Source: CAZRIE01 sp964600075 (GTDB lineage: Bacteria; Bacteroidota; Bacteroidia; Flavobacteriales; Flavobacteriaceae). Taken from it: a DNA stretch of 46,452 bases. Where the stretch lies: the NCBI GenBank assembly GCA_964600075.1, contig CAZRIE010000020.1, forward strand, positions 1 to 46,452. Reading direction: 5' to 3'. The position numbers and the translations under genes are program-made. The notes beneath the pieces are model-generated. The model was not told the origin of the DNA and did not search any database. It saw nothing but the letters and a program-made list of their open reading frames with translations. Below are positions 35,451-43,928 of this stretch, piece by piece (position 1 is the first letter of the stretch; every line of letters starts with the position of its first letter).

Positions 35451-35500
35451 GTGCCCTAACAACCTGTCCTATGAAAAGCCCTGTATGCTAACCGTCACTG
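35451..35500. repeat. Cassette-like intergenic element after the SGNH gene
   Basis: The stretch starting GTGCCCTAACAACCTGTCC and continuing with ATGAAAAGCCCTGTATGC then TAACCGT resembles a dispersed element I know from Flavobacteriia intergenic regions (left TAACAAC, right AACCGT, middle CCTATGAAAAGC). It lies just behind the SGNH stop codon. Assigned from memory of the motif only. Confidence 0.4.
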
Positions 35501-35585
35501 GTAAGTATTAGAAAAATTGTAAATTTATTGGAATGGGATTCGCTATTTTAAAGAATATAATTGACTGACTAATCGATAAAATGCC

Positions 35586-36459
35586 ATGGCCAGTTCATAT
35601 TTAAACAATCAAACTGAAATCTATTTCTTGCATGGAACTAGTATCAATAGTACAGTTTGGAATCAATCAGTAGTACAATCAATCGGGGAATTATTTGGAT
35701 ATAACCCTAATCGGGGGGGATACTTGAAATTAGTTGATTGGAGTGGGGCAAATAATACAAAAGCGAGAAAGGATACTTGTGAAGGATTGTTAAAGGAAAT
35801 AGATCATCGAAAGAATAAGTTAAAAAACACACCTCGAAAAATCACCCTTGTGGGCCATAGTCATGGAGGGTCAATAGTTCTCCATGCCAGCAAAGAAATT
35901 AGGGATATCCTAGGCCCAGAATCACAGATTAATATCTTGAGTTTAAATACACCAAATGTTATTGTAAGACTGATGAGGTTACTCCCCGAGGAGGTTATAA
36001 TAAAACAGGAGTGNNNNNNNNNNNNNNNNNNNNNNNNNNNNNNNNNNNNNNNNNNNNNNNNNNNNNNNNNNNNNNNNNNNNNNNNNNNNNNNNNNNNNNN
36101 NNNNNNNNNNNNNTTATTGTAAGACTGATGAGGTTACTCCCCGAGGAGGTTATAATAAAACAGGAGTGCTATTCCAAGACGGTGAAAGAAAGAATTGGTT
36201 TGGGAAACCCATAGGAGGGGAATATTCAAGTAAAAAAGACATGGGTAGCGGAAAAGAAGATTCCACAGATTGGGAATTCGACTCGGCATTAATCAATCTT
36301 GAATACAAAGACCAGTATAGATTTAAAGGTTTAAGCCCGAGGACTCATTGGATTAGCCATCGTGGCTGGTTAGAAAAGAATGTTAATCAGTGGTTGCCAA
36401 AACTAAAGGACGAGATGTGCTTTCTGCCAAATACAAAAATCAATCATTCTCAAAAATAG
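35586..36459 (+). pseudogene. Frameshifted alpha/beta hydrolase, split by an assembly gap
   Basis: The N-terminal part (about 125 residues) has F-L-H-G-T-S and the nucleophile motif G-H-S-H-G-G, typical of lipase-like alpha/beta hydrolases. The C-terminal part, in another frame, continues with T-D-E-V-T-P-R-G-G-Y-N-K-T-G-V-L-F-Q. One missing base near 35963 explains the shift: an extra G there reads N-V-I-G-K-T-D-E-V. The 100-N gap (36014-36113) repeats the 55 bases before it, so the two halves are almost certainly contiguous and the real gene is about 720 bases long. No signal peptide. It is either a true frameshift or an error at a contig end. Confidence 0.75.
36014..36113. other. Assembly gap (100 N) between duplicated 55-bp ends
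   Basis: The 55 bases at 35959-36013 are identical to those at 36114-36168. A fixed 100-N spacer between identical 55-mers is the mark of two overlapping contigs that a scaffolder failed to merge. Confidence 0.93.
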
Positions 36460-36511
36460 CCCGAATTCTCTAGTTCTGACTGGTACCTAAAAATGGGAGG
36501 AGGTCACAAAA

Positions 36512-36536
36512 AACTCTAGTTTAGTGCGCTAGAGTT
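36512..36536. repeat. 8-bp inverted repeat upstream of the DUF885-like gene
   Basis: AACTCTAG (36512-36519), 9-base loop, CTAGAGTT (36529-36536). A T-run follows after 10 bases, so it might be a weak terminator for the upstream hydrolase gene, or an operator for the gene starting 37 bases later. Confidence 0.45.
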
Positions 36537-36572
36537 GCTAATTATAATTTTTTCACCAAACTAACTGATTAC

Positions 36573-38234
36573 ATGAGATACTTCGTATTACTATTATTCC
36601 TCTACTTTTTCACCTTCACATGTTACGCTCAGGCAGAAAGCGCTCCTAAAGAAAATAATGCACTGGCAACCAATGCCTACCAAGATTTGGTCATACTCTT
36701 CAAAGCGTGGCGCACCTACGAAAAACCGCCCTTGCGAAATGGCGCACCAGACTATACTGCCGAAACCTTTAAAAATAGAAAACCCGAATTTGATCGTTTG
36801 CAAGGGCAATTACAAGCTATCGATACCACTGCTTGGTCGATTCCAAACCAGGTAGATTGGATGATTGTTTGGGCCGAAATGAACGGCTACGATTTTAATG
36901 AACGTATTTTAAAACCATGGGTGCGCGATCCGGCCTTTTATAAATCCGTATGGTCCTATAAAAGCGACGTACCGGCCCATGAAGGGCCTACCCATCATGC
37001 GGCCTTAGAACTTTGGGCGTATGGTTTTCCCTTGTCCGCCAAAGAACGGGAGCGTTTTATTTCGGAACTAAAAGTAATTCCGTCACTGAACGAGCAGGCG
37101 AAAATCAACTTGACCGGTAATGCCAAAGATTTATGGATTACAGGCATTCGCGATATTCAGGAACAAAGCGAGGTGTTGGAAAAGTTGGAAGTCCGTACCG
37201 ACTTAAAAGGAGATTCAGAGCTGATTTCCGCTATCGAGGCCGCTTTGGCCTCGACCGATGACTTGGTCACTTGGTTGCAAACGGCTGCGCAATCAAAAAC
37301 CGGTCCCTCGGGAATCGGCAAGGAAAACTATACTTGGTATCTTCAAAATGTACACTTGGTGCCATTGACCTGGGAGCAAGAAGAAATGATTCTCAAGCGC
37401 GAATTGGCCCGTGCGTGGTCGTCACTCAAATTGGAGGAACATCGCAACCGAAACCTCCCCGAGCTGATTGCCGCTGATTCGCGCGAAGCCTATACAAAAA
37501 TGGCTGAAGCGGCCACTCAAAGTCTGATGGCCTTTTTGAATCAGCAAGATATTGTGACCGTAAAACCTTATTTCGAACCTGCGTTACGGGAACACTTAGG
37601 TCAGTATGTGCCCGAAGAAAAGCGTAACTTTTTTTTGATTGGTGAACATTACGACCCACGACCGCTGTATTCCCATTTTTACCATTGGTTTGAATTGGCC
37701 CGTATGGAGTACGAACCCAACGCAAGTGAGATACGAAAAGGGCCGTTGTTGTACAATATTTTTGATTCAAGAAACGAAGGAACCGCTACGGCGGTCGAAG
37801 AACTGTTTATGCAGTCGGGTCTGTACGATGATAGTCCCCGAACTCGGGAAATCGTCTACATCATGATTGCCCAACGGGCGGCTCGGGGTCTGGGCTCGCT
37901 CTATGCCCATGCCAACGAAATGACGATGGAAGAGGCCGGGGGTATCCATTCCGAATACACGCCTCGCGGCTGGATGAAAACCGAAAAAGAACTGCTTATT
38001 TTTGAACAACATTTGTATTTACGGCAACCGGGTTATGGCACCAGCTATATTACCGGGAAGTATCTATTGGAGTATGCGATGGCGGACTACGCCAGAATTC
38101 ACGAATTGCGAAAACAACCCTTTGTGCTCAAAGAGTTCTTTGATGAACTGAACCGTATAGGGAACATCCCGATTAGCCTTGGGCATTGGCAAATGACGGG
38201 GTCTAAAAGACATTTGGAGGATATTAGAAACTAA
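36573..38234 (+). CDS. Secreted DUF885-like protein lacking the HExxH motif
   Basis: A 553-residue protein with a Sec signal (residues 3-19, ending C-Y-A-Q). The last ~200 residues resemble DUF885: S-R-N-E-G-T-A-T-A-V-E-E-L (DUF885 has E-G-W-A-x-Y-A-E), R-A-A-R-G-L-G-S-L-Y with M-T-M-E-E-A (R-V-V-D-x-G-L-H with M-T-x-E-E-A), and a closing F-F-D-E-L-N-R-I-G-N-I-P-I. DUF885 proteins are thought to be zinc peptidases with H-E-x-x-P-G-H; here the matching segment is H-F-Y-H-W-F-E-L-A, so the standard zinc site is absent. It is followed 18 bases later by the pirin gene. Could be a pseudoenzyme or use an altered site; function unknown. Confidence 0.6.
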   Translation: MRYFVLLLFLYFFTFTCYAQAESAPKENNALATNAYQDLVILFKAWRTYEKPPLRNGAPDYTAETFKNRKPEFDRLQGQLQAIDTTAWSIPNQVDWMIVWAEMNGYDFNERILKPWVRDPAFYKSVWSYKSDVPAHEGPTHHAALELWAYGFPLSAKERERFISELKVIPSLNEQAKINLTGNAKDLWITGIRDIQEQSEVLEKLEVRTDLKGDSELISAIEAALASTDDLVTWLQTAAQSKTGPSGIGKENYTWYLQNVHLVPLTWEQEEMILKRELARAWSSLKLEEHRNRNLPELIAADSREAYTKMAEAATQSLMAFLNQQDIVTVKPYFEPALREHLGQYVPEEKRNFFLIGEHYDPRPLYSHFYHWFELARMEYEPNASEIRKGPLLYNIFDSRNEGTATAVEELFMQSGLYDDSPRTREIVYIMIAQRAARGLGSLYAHANEMTMEEAGGIHSEYTPRGWMKTEKELLIFEQHLYLRQPGYGTSYITGKYLLEYAMADYARIHELRKQPFVLKEFFDELNRIGNIPISLGHWQMTGSKRHLEDIRN

Positions 38235-38252
38235 AAAACATCGTAGTATCTC

Positions 38253-39146
38253 ATGGCAAATAACAAACTCATTGTAAATGAACGGCAAACCGACCTTGGC
38301 AACTTTATGGTGGGTAGGCTGTTGCCCTTCCGAAAAAAGCGACAGGTAGGCCCTTTTACCTTTATTGACCATATGGGGCCGGCAAAACTGGGCAACGCCA
38401 ACTATGTTGATGTAGATCAGCACCCCCATATCGGCCTCAGCACCTTGACCTATCTCTTCGAGGGCGAAATAGCGCATCGAGACAGTATCGGAAGTGTTCA
38501 AGTGATTACTCCGGGCGACGTTGGTTTTATGACCGCGGGAAGCGGTGTGACCCATACCGAACGAACGCCCATTGCGAGACGGGGCAAAGAAACCTTCGTG
38601 ATGCACGGCTATCAAATCTGGGTCGCACTGCCCAAAGAGCAAGAAGAGATGGCACCTCGGTTTGATTATTACCCAAGTACCGACATACCCACATGGCAAA
38701 CCGACGCACTTCAATTCAAACTAGTGGCGGGCAAGGCCTTTGGTAGGTCGACACCATTACAAGGGTACTCTCCCTTATTTATGGTAGATATCTACTCCGA
38801 AAAAGCTACCGCCTTGAACCTCGAAGGGCAACTGAAGGGTGAGGTCGCCTTTGTTATCGTAAAAGGTGCTATTAGCGTTCAAGATGAAAAAGTGGAAGCT
38901 GGACAAATGCTGATCAGCAAGACCGATGACCAATGTGAGATCTATTTAGATGAAGACACCCAACTCTTACTTTTTGGAGGCGAGCCACTACCCGAGGAAC
39001 ATTACCTGTTGTGGAATTTTGTATCGCATAGTAAAGAACGCTTGCAACAAGCCAAGGAAGATTGGAAGAATAAAAAATTTCCAAAAGTACCTGGGGATGA
39101 GACGTATATTCCTATTCCAGAAATACAGGCAAAGACTAAGGGCTAG
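38253..39146 (+). CDS. Pirin family protein
   Basis: A 297-residue bicupin of the pirin family. The N-terminal cupin retains all metal ligands: His57 and His59 (D-Q-H-P-H-I-G), His101 and Glu103 (G-V-T-H-T-E), the same set as in human pirin and in bacterial quercetinase-type pirins. The C-terminal cupin (about 160-260) lacks a metal set, as usual. It is cytosolic, binds iron, and bacterial relatives are variously reported as quercetin dioxygenases or redox sensors; which applies here is unknown. It is 18 bases downstream of the DUF885-like gene and convergent with the sulfatase gene. Confidence 0.93.
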   Translation: MANNKLIVNERQTDLGNFMVGRLLPFRKKRQVGPFTFIDHMGPAKLGNANYVDVDQHPHIGLSTLTYLFEGEIAHRDSIGSVQVITPGDVGFMTAGSGVTHTERTPIARRGKETFVMHGYQIWVALPKEQEEMAPRFDYYPSTDIPTWQTDALQFKLVAGKAFGRSTPLQGYSPLFMVDIYSEKATALNLEGQLKGEVAFVIVKGAISVQDEKVEAGQMLISKTDDQCEIYLDEDTQLLLFGGEPLPEEHYLLWNFVSHSKERLQQAKEDWKNKKFPKVPGDETYIPIPEIQAKTKG

Positions 39147-39164
39147 ATTTATTTTGGCAGCATT

Positions 39165-40532
39165 TTAGTTTCCTGTTTTGGCAAATGGCCATTGGTGATA
39201 TTCCGTCTGAAGTTCTTTGACCTTGTCTGGGTACTGACCGGCCAAATTGGTCATTTCAGTGGAATCTTTTTTAAGGTTCACAAGAAACAATTTGTCCTTT
39301 TCCGGGTCTAATTCGCCTTTGTTGGAGCTATCTTGGGGGTCGCCGATTAATTTCCAATCATCTTTGCGAATGGCCCAAGAACCATTGTTCTGCCAGATAA
39401 AACCGTTGTGGGCCGAAGGTGATTTTTCACTTTTAATGATTGGCAAAAGGCTTTTTCCTTCTAGATTATCGGGTACTTCGATACCGCATAAATCTGCTAT
39501 GGTCGGAAACCAATCGATGTTCAATGCCATCTGGTTTCTAGTTTCGTTTTCTGGCAATTGGCCTTTCCAGCTTATAATGGCCGGGACCCGAATACCGCCT
39601 TCGAAGAGACTGAATTTGGCACCACGGAAGGGCCCTGCACTACCGCCTCCGCCAAAAGTGCGTTCTTCTGTAGAATACCCATGATCGGACTGAAAGATAA
39701 CTACGGTATTTTCTCGGATATTGAGTTCATCCAGTTTTCCGAGAAGTTGACCGATTCGTTCATCGATGGTGGTGATAAAAGCGGCATATTCTTTTCTTGG
39801 CGATTCGAGGTTTTTATAATGCTTCCGCCATTTTTCATCGGGTTGTAAGGGATAATGCGGCAAATTGATGGCATAGTAGAGAAAGAAAGGGTCCTTTTGA
39901 TGTGTTTCGATAAATTCCTCGGCTTGGGCTTCCATCAAATCTGGAAAATATTGGCCATCGCGCCATATTTCCTCTCCATTTTCCCAAAGGTCATGTCGAT
40001 TGGGGCCGTTCCAATAGAAAAAGTGGGAATAGTTATCGATACAACCACCCATATGTCCGAAGGAGGAATCAAAACCTTGCCCGTTGGGCATGGTTTCGGG
40101 GGTATAGCCCAAATGCCATTTACCAACTTGACCAGTGGAATAGCCGGCCTGTTTCATCATTTCCGCGATCGTAAAGCGATCTGTTGGCATCCCTTCTTTG
40201 CCCTTTGAAGATGAAGCATTCCCCGGAAGTCCCGCAGCATGAGGATTCATACCGGTTAACATCGATGCGCGGGAAGGGGAGCATACCGATGCGGCTGCAT
40301 AGAACTGTGTAAACCGAACACCCTCTTTCGCCAACTTGTCCATATTGGGGGTATAGAGGTCTTCTGAACCATAACAGCCCAAATCGGCCCAGCCTTGATC
40401 ATCGGTCAAGATTACGATTACATTGGGTTTTGACGACTCCGTTTTTTGACCATAGGCAACAGCTATTAATAGCAATAGGAAAATCAAGATTCGACGTGAT
40501 TTCAAACTTACATTCAGTTTCGATGACACCAT
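39165..40532 (-). CDS. Type I sulfatase, secreted
   Basis: A 455-residue arylsulfatase-like enzyme (S1 family) with a Sec signal (hydrophobic residues 15-27). The formylglycine motif C-S-P-S-R-A-S-M-L-T-G starts at Cys84, and metal ligands Asp44/Asp45 stand in I-L-T-D-D-Q-G, so it should be active once modified by a formylglycine-generating enzyme or anaerobic maturase encoded elsewhere. Later blocks are G-K-W-H-L-G and Q-S-D-H-G-Y. It probably removes sulfate from an algal polysaccharide or sulfated sugar; the subfamily and sugar cannot be read here. No sulfatase-maturation gene is in the window. Confidence 0.93.
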   Translation of the reverse strand: MVSSKLNVSLKSRRILIFLLLLIAVAYGQKTESSKPNVIVILTDDQGWADLGCYGSEDLYTPNMDKLAKEGVRFTQFYAAASVCSPSRASMLTGMNPHAAGLPGNASSSKGKEGMPTDRFTIAEMMKQAGYSTGQVGKWHLGYTPETMPNGQGFDSSFGHMGGCIDNYSHFFYWNGPNRHDLWENGEEIWRDGQYFPDLMEAQAEEFIETHQKDPFFLYYAINLPHYPLQPDEKWRKHYKNLESPRKEYAAFITTIDERIGQLLGKLDELNIRENTVVIFQSDHGYSTEERTFGGGGSAGPFRGAKFSLFEGGIRVPAIISWKGQLPENETRNQMALNIDWFPTIADLCGIEVPDNLEGKSLLPIIKSEKSPSAHNGFIWQNNGSWAIRKDDWKLIGDPQDSSNKGELDPEKDKLFLVNLKKDSTEMTNLAGQYPDKVKELQTEYHQWPFAKTGN

Positions 40533-40920
40533 TATTTCGTGTTTAGTTTAGGGTCTAATTTACCAAAAGATGGCTCATTTTAACCTTTCCTGCATTTTAA
40601 TCTAAAGTAGTTGAATTTACCTTAAATCTTCCTTTTTTTGTTTCCACCGAAGCTTCGGGGCTAAAGGATGAAAGAAAGATTTGCACGGCTCACTCTTCAG
40701 GGTTGGGGTAATCACGAGGCTTCGGGAACGGAAATCGACACAAAATGTACGACTGGTTCATATTTTTATTTCANNNNNNNNNNNNNNNNNNNNNNNNNNN
40801 NNNNNNNNNNNNNNNNNNNNNNNNNNNNNNNNNNNNNNNNNNNNNNNNNNNNNNNNNNNNNNNNNNNNNNNNNGCTTCGGGAACGGAAATCGACACAAAA
40901 TGTACGACTGGTTCATATTT
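40533..40920. other. Intergenic region interrupted by a 100-N gap
   Basis: Holds no recognisable gene. The 55 bases at 40719-40773 are repeated at 40874-40928 around the N-run 40774-40873, as at the 36014 gap, so the true spacing between the sulfatase and epimerase genes is about 155 bases shorter. Frames that run through the Ns are artefacts. The sulfatase promoter should lie in 40533-40660. Confidence 0.7.
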
Positions 40921-42072
40921 TTATTTCAAGCTTTTCCAAACTTCTAGCAAAGCTCTCGGTACATGAAAACAACCCTTCCATTTGCCGCCTTTGAGATTCA
41001 ACAATACGTCACCTTGGCGATTGAGGTAGCCGTACCATTCGCCGCCGTTTTTTTTATCCCGGAAATGGTTCCATGTGTATTCATGAATTTTTTCGAACCA
41101 TACCGCGGCTTTCGGACTTTGGTTATAGGCATAGATTTTGGCCAGGACAACTAGCGTTTCAAGATGTACCCACCAGAGTTTTTGGTCGTGTTCCAGCTGT
41201 TGGGGCGGATGGCCTTTAAAATCCATAAAATAGAAAATCCCTCCATGTTTTTCATCCCAGCCATGTTCCAATTGTTGGAACATGATTTTCTCAGCTTTTG
41301 CTATAAGGTCTTTGTCATTTTTACGGATACCAATATTCATTACGAACCACATGGCCTCAATGGCGTGACCGGGATTCAATAGTCTTCCTTCAAAACTATC
41401 GACGAATTCTTCGGTGTCAGAAATATTTTCCAAAACCAATCCGCTTTCCTTATTATAGAATTTGTTTAGAATAAGCTCGATAACCGAATCGGTTACTTTT
41501 TCAACTTGCTCGGTACCCAGCAAATGTTCCAATTCTAAGGAAAGGTTACAAAGAATCATCGGAAGTGCAAAATTCTGTAGTTTACGCGTGCCGGGATAAA
41601 TCTTGTTGAATTCCCCCTTCGGATTTTCTTGCCGTTTTAAAATATTTTCAAAGGTGGTCTTTGCGATTTGCGCATACCGCTCTTTTGGTTCGATTTGGTA
41701 TAATGTGCCAAAGGCCATCGCGGCAAAACAGTCCGAAAAAATATTATACGGTTGTACCAAAGGTTGCCCTTCTCGGTTTAGGGAAAAATACCAATTGCCC
41801 TTCGGATCACGACCGTACTTTTCCAAGAAATCGGCGCCCAACAAAGCCATGTCTTTCCATTCCTGTTTTGGCTCTACTTCTTGAAAGAGTTTGGCAAACA
41901 ACCAGACTTGTCTTGCCTGCAACCAGATAAACTTATCGGTATCGAAGACTTTTCCGGTTTCGGTGAGGCATGTAAAATAGCCCCCGTGTTCTGCGTCAGG
42001 AGAATTGCTTTCCCAGAATGGGATGACCTCTTTTAGGAGTTCGTTTTTGTATAGTTCTACGTAGTGTTTCAA
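40921..42072 (-). CDS. AGE family epimerase/isomerase (N-acylglucosamine 2-epimerase-like)
   Basis: A 383-residue (alpha/alpha)6-barrel protein of the N-acylglucosamine 2-epimerase family; length and motifs are complete: N-P-G-H-A-I-E with His236, W-W-V-H-L-E-T with His303, and F-H-V-P-R with His370, the three catalytic-site histidines. It should interconvert GlcNAc and ManNAc or a related pair. The frame starts with TTG at 42072 directly after an in-frame TAA; no ATG gives a family-like N-terminus, so either TTG is used or the start has mutated. It is the last gene of the minus-strand amino-sugar operon. Cytosolic. Confidence 0.88.
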   Translation of the reverse strand: MKHYVELYKNELLKEVIPFWESNSPDAEHGGYFTCLTETGKVFDTDKFIWLQARQVWLFAKLFQEVEPKQEWKDMALLGADFLEKYGRDPKGNWYFSLNREGQPLVQPYNIFSDCFAAMAFGTLYQIEPKERYAQIAKTTFENILKRQENPKGEFNKIYPGTRKLQNFALPMILCNLSLELEHLLGTEQVEKVTDSVIELILNKFYNKESGLVLENISDTEEFVDSFEGRLLNPGHAIEAMWFVMNIGIRKNDKDLIAKAEKIMFQQLEHGWDEKHGGIFYFMDFKGHPPQQLEHDQKLWWVHLETLVVLAKIYAYNQSPKAAVWFEKIHEYTWNHFRDKKNGGEWYGYLNRQGDVLLNLKGGKWKGCFHVPRALLEVWKSLK

Positions 42073-42213
42073 TTACTGAAATCTTTTATTGTCATTCCAG
42101 CAAAGGCGGGAATNNNNNNNNNNNNNNNNNNNNNNNNNNNNNNNNNNNNNNNNNNNNNNNNNNNNNNNNNNNNNNNNNNNNNNNNNNNNNNNNNNNNNNN
42201 NNNNNNNNNNNNN
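42073..42213. other. Assembly gap next to a palindromic repeat
   Basis: The left edge of the 100-N gap (42114-42213) ends exactly with ATTCCAGC-AAAG-GCGGGAAT at 42094-42113, one mismatch from the palindrome at 18250-18269. Unlike the other two gaps, the flanks are not copies of each other, so its true length is unknown and it may hide most of a transporter gene. Confidence 0.75.
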
Positions 42214-42484
42214 TACAAAAATATTCACGTAATCGAAGTAAAAGATAAATTTCACCGTTGAGGCAATTAATCCAAAGAGCATTCCTCAAAAAGTGCCATG
42301 GCCGTTCATTTCCACCTAAAAAATAGGATTCAAGATTTTTAGAAGGCTTTTTGGAAAAGTAAAAACCAAGTGCCAAAACATCAATTATATAGGCGAATAC
42401 GATAGCGATATCCCAGGGGAGAGGGTCATTAGAGCTCGAGGTTAGTCCTACTTTTAGGATAGGTAAAGTTTGGGTAATGGAAAT
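42214..42484 (-). pseudogene. Sodium:solute symporter (SSS) N-terminal remnant
   Basis: Reading from 42484 leftwards gives L-P-W-D-I-A-I-V-F-A-Y-I-I-D-V-L-A-L-G-F-Y-F-S-K-K and then S-K-N-L-E-S-Y-F-L-G-G-N-E-R-P-W, the unmistakable first helix and loop of SSS transporters (the sialic acid/sugar type). No ATG starts this frame, and after the P-W the sequence no longer follows the family, so a frameshift or rearrangement occurs near 42296. The remainder, if any, lies in the gap. It sits between the enolase-type and epimerase genes, where an amino-sugar symporter would be expected. Confidence 0.7.
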
Positions 42485-42506
42485 TTAGTTTTCTATAATT
42501 TTTCAA

Positions 42507-43919
42507 TTATATCTCTTTAAAAAGATCTTCATAATGTTGGGAAGGGAGAAATATGCCCCCACTTTCTTCATAAAATGATTTTCCGGTCGGGTAGACCCCT
42601 TTTTGCGACTTCGTCCATTCTGCACCTGCTTTAGGGTGGTAGGTCTCCAATCTGTCCCATTCCTTATAATACTGGTGTCCGTTGGTTTCCAATAGTCCGA
42701 TTTCCATATCGGGTAAGGGAGCCAAACGCGCCGCAACCGATTTATTCCAATCCACCAAAATAGGATTCACCGTCAGGTCAGCACTAAAACAGGGGATCTT
42801 TTTCTCATGGGCTGCCTTAACGATTTTCATCGTCATGCTCAAGGTCTTGGCAATTGCTTTTACTACAATAGTGGTATAGCCTTGTTCCATACGATCCATG
42901 GCCTCGGCTACCGTATGTGCACTTTCGTCGGCTGCAATGGTCACGCCTAGATCACCGACATACGATTCATCAATTTCCCGTAGCGGCTCTTCAATAACGG
43001 CTATCTGGTCGAACGCCCCTATCTTTTTAGCGTGATCGAGAAACCGAAGTAAGGTTTCCTTTGATTCATAGCGACCGTTAGGATCAATATAATACGGAAT
43101 TTTTCCGCTCTTCGTATAAGGAGTTTCGTAGTCTCCTATGGATTTATGCACAGCGGAAAGAAATTCCATATCCTTTTCCAGCATCACTTTTTGAGTTCCC
43201 TTTGATCCGGTCTTGAGCTTCATTATAAAGTAACCCTCATCGGCAGCGGATTTAATTTTTTTGATATCCGTGCCCACAGGAAACGAAGGAATACTGGCTA
43301 CTTTCTCATGTTTATAGGATAAACCTGCGCGATAGGCCGGGGGCACCATTTCATCAAAGGTCTTGAGGTTGTTCTCCTGGGCGTACAACAACCAAGCGGC
43401 ATTGTCGACGCATACCAACGCATTCAGCGCAAAGGTCTTTCTGAGATTAGGGTTATTGGTGATCTTTTTGCCATATTCATATAGTTCTGGTAAAATGGCA
43501 TCTTGTAGTTCAATAGGGTCGGTAAACGAAGTGCCTTTTACCATCTGAACGGCACGTTCGGTCATGACGAACATCAATGCATTTGCACCATTTTCAGAGT
43601 GAACACTCGCTACACTAGCATCTGACCAAAGGGCACTTTGTGTTCCCAGACCGATTTTTGCTGCTCCCGATTCACTTTGTAGCCAAGCGGCCGTTTGCCA
43701 GAGTTGGGTGACGGCACTGCCCTTAAAGCGATAAGGGTATAGATTTTCGCGTTCAAAGTTGGAGCTTACGTTCTGTATTTTGATTTTTGAGTTCATTTTC
43801 TGGCCCATTAAATTAGCATGCAATGGCAATCCCATCGTACTAGCGGCAATTACCGCGCTCGTTTTAGTTACAAACTCACGTCGGTTCATACCTGCTTTCT
43901 TATTTTTTGAATCGCTCAT
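42507..43919 (-). CDS. Enolase superfamily protein (MLE-like subgroup), Tat-exported
   Basis: A 470-residue protein with a Tat signal (M-N-R-R-E-F-V-T-K at 11-19, then a hydrophobic Ala-rich stretch). The enolase-type barrel shows K-L-K (Lys234, Lys236), metal ligands Asp279 (Y-I-D-P-N-G-R-Y), Glu310 (E-E-P-L) and Asp331 (A-A-D-E-S), and Lys354 in V-V-K-A-I-A-K on the sixth strand, the set used by the muconate-lactonising/dipeptide-epimerase subgroup. Members racemise, epimerise or eliminate on acids; the substrate here is unknown. It lies 9 bases after nagB in the operon. An exported enzyme in an otherwise cytosolic amino-sugar operon suggests action on the compound before uptake. Confidence 0.85.
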   Translation of the reverse strand: MSDSKNKKAGMNRREFVTKTSAVIAASTMGLPLHANLMGQKMNSKIKIQNVSSNFERENLYPYRFKGSAVTQLWQTAAWLQSESGAAKIGLGTQSALWSDASVASVHSENGANALMFVMTERAVQMVKGTSFTDPIELQDAILPELYEYGKKITNNPNLRKTFALNALVCVDNAAWLLYAQENNLKTFDEMVPPAYRAGLSYKHEKVASIPSFPVGTDIKKIKSAADEGYFIMKLKTGSKGTQKVMLEKDMEFLSAVHKSIGDYETPYTKSGKIPYYIDPNGRYESKETLLRFLDHAKKIGAFDQIAVIEEPLREIDESYVGDLGVTIAADESAHTVAEAMDRMEQGYTTIVVKAIAKTLSMTMKIVKAAHEKKIPCFSADLTVNPILVDWNKSVAARLAPLPDMEIGLLETNGHQYYKEWDRLETYHPKAGAEWTKSQKGVYPTGKSFYEESGGIFLPSQHYEDLFKEI

Positions 43920-43928
43920 TTTTAAAAC

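Noticed and set aside
35959..36168. A genuine tandem duplication within the alpha/beta hydrolase gene
   Set aside because: The copies are exactly 55 bases, separated only by 100 Ns, and the same length recurs at 40719-40928; an assembly overlap explains both.
40668..40994. Plus-strand open frames of 73-108 codons running through the N gap
   Set aside because: Most of their length is Ns plus the duplicated 55-mer; no coding character and no homologue recognised.
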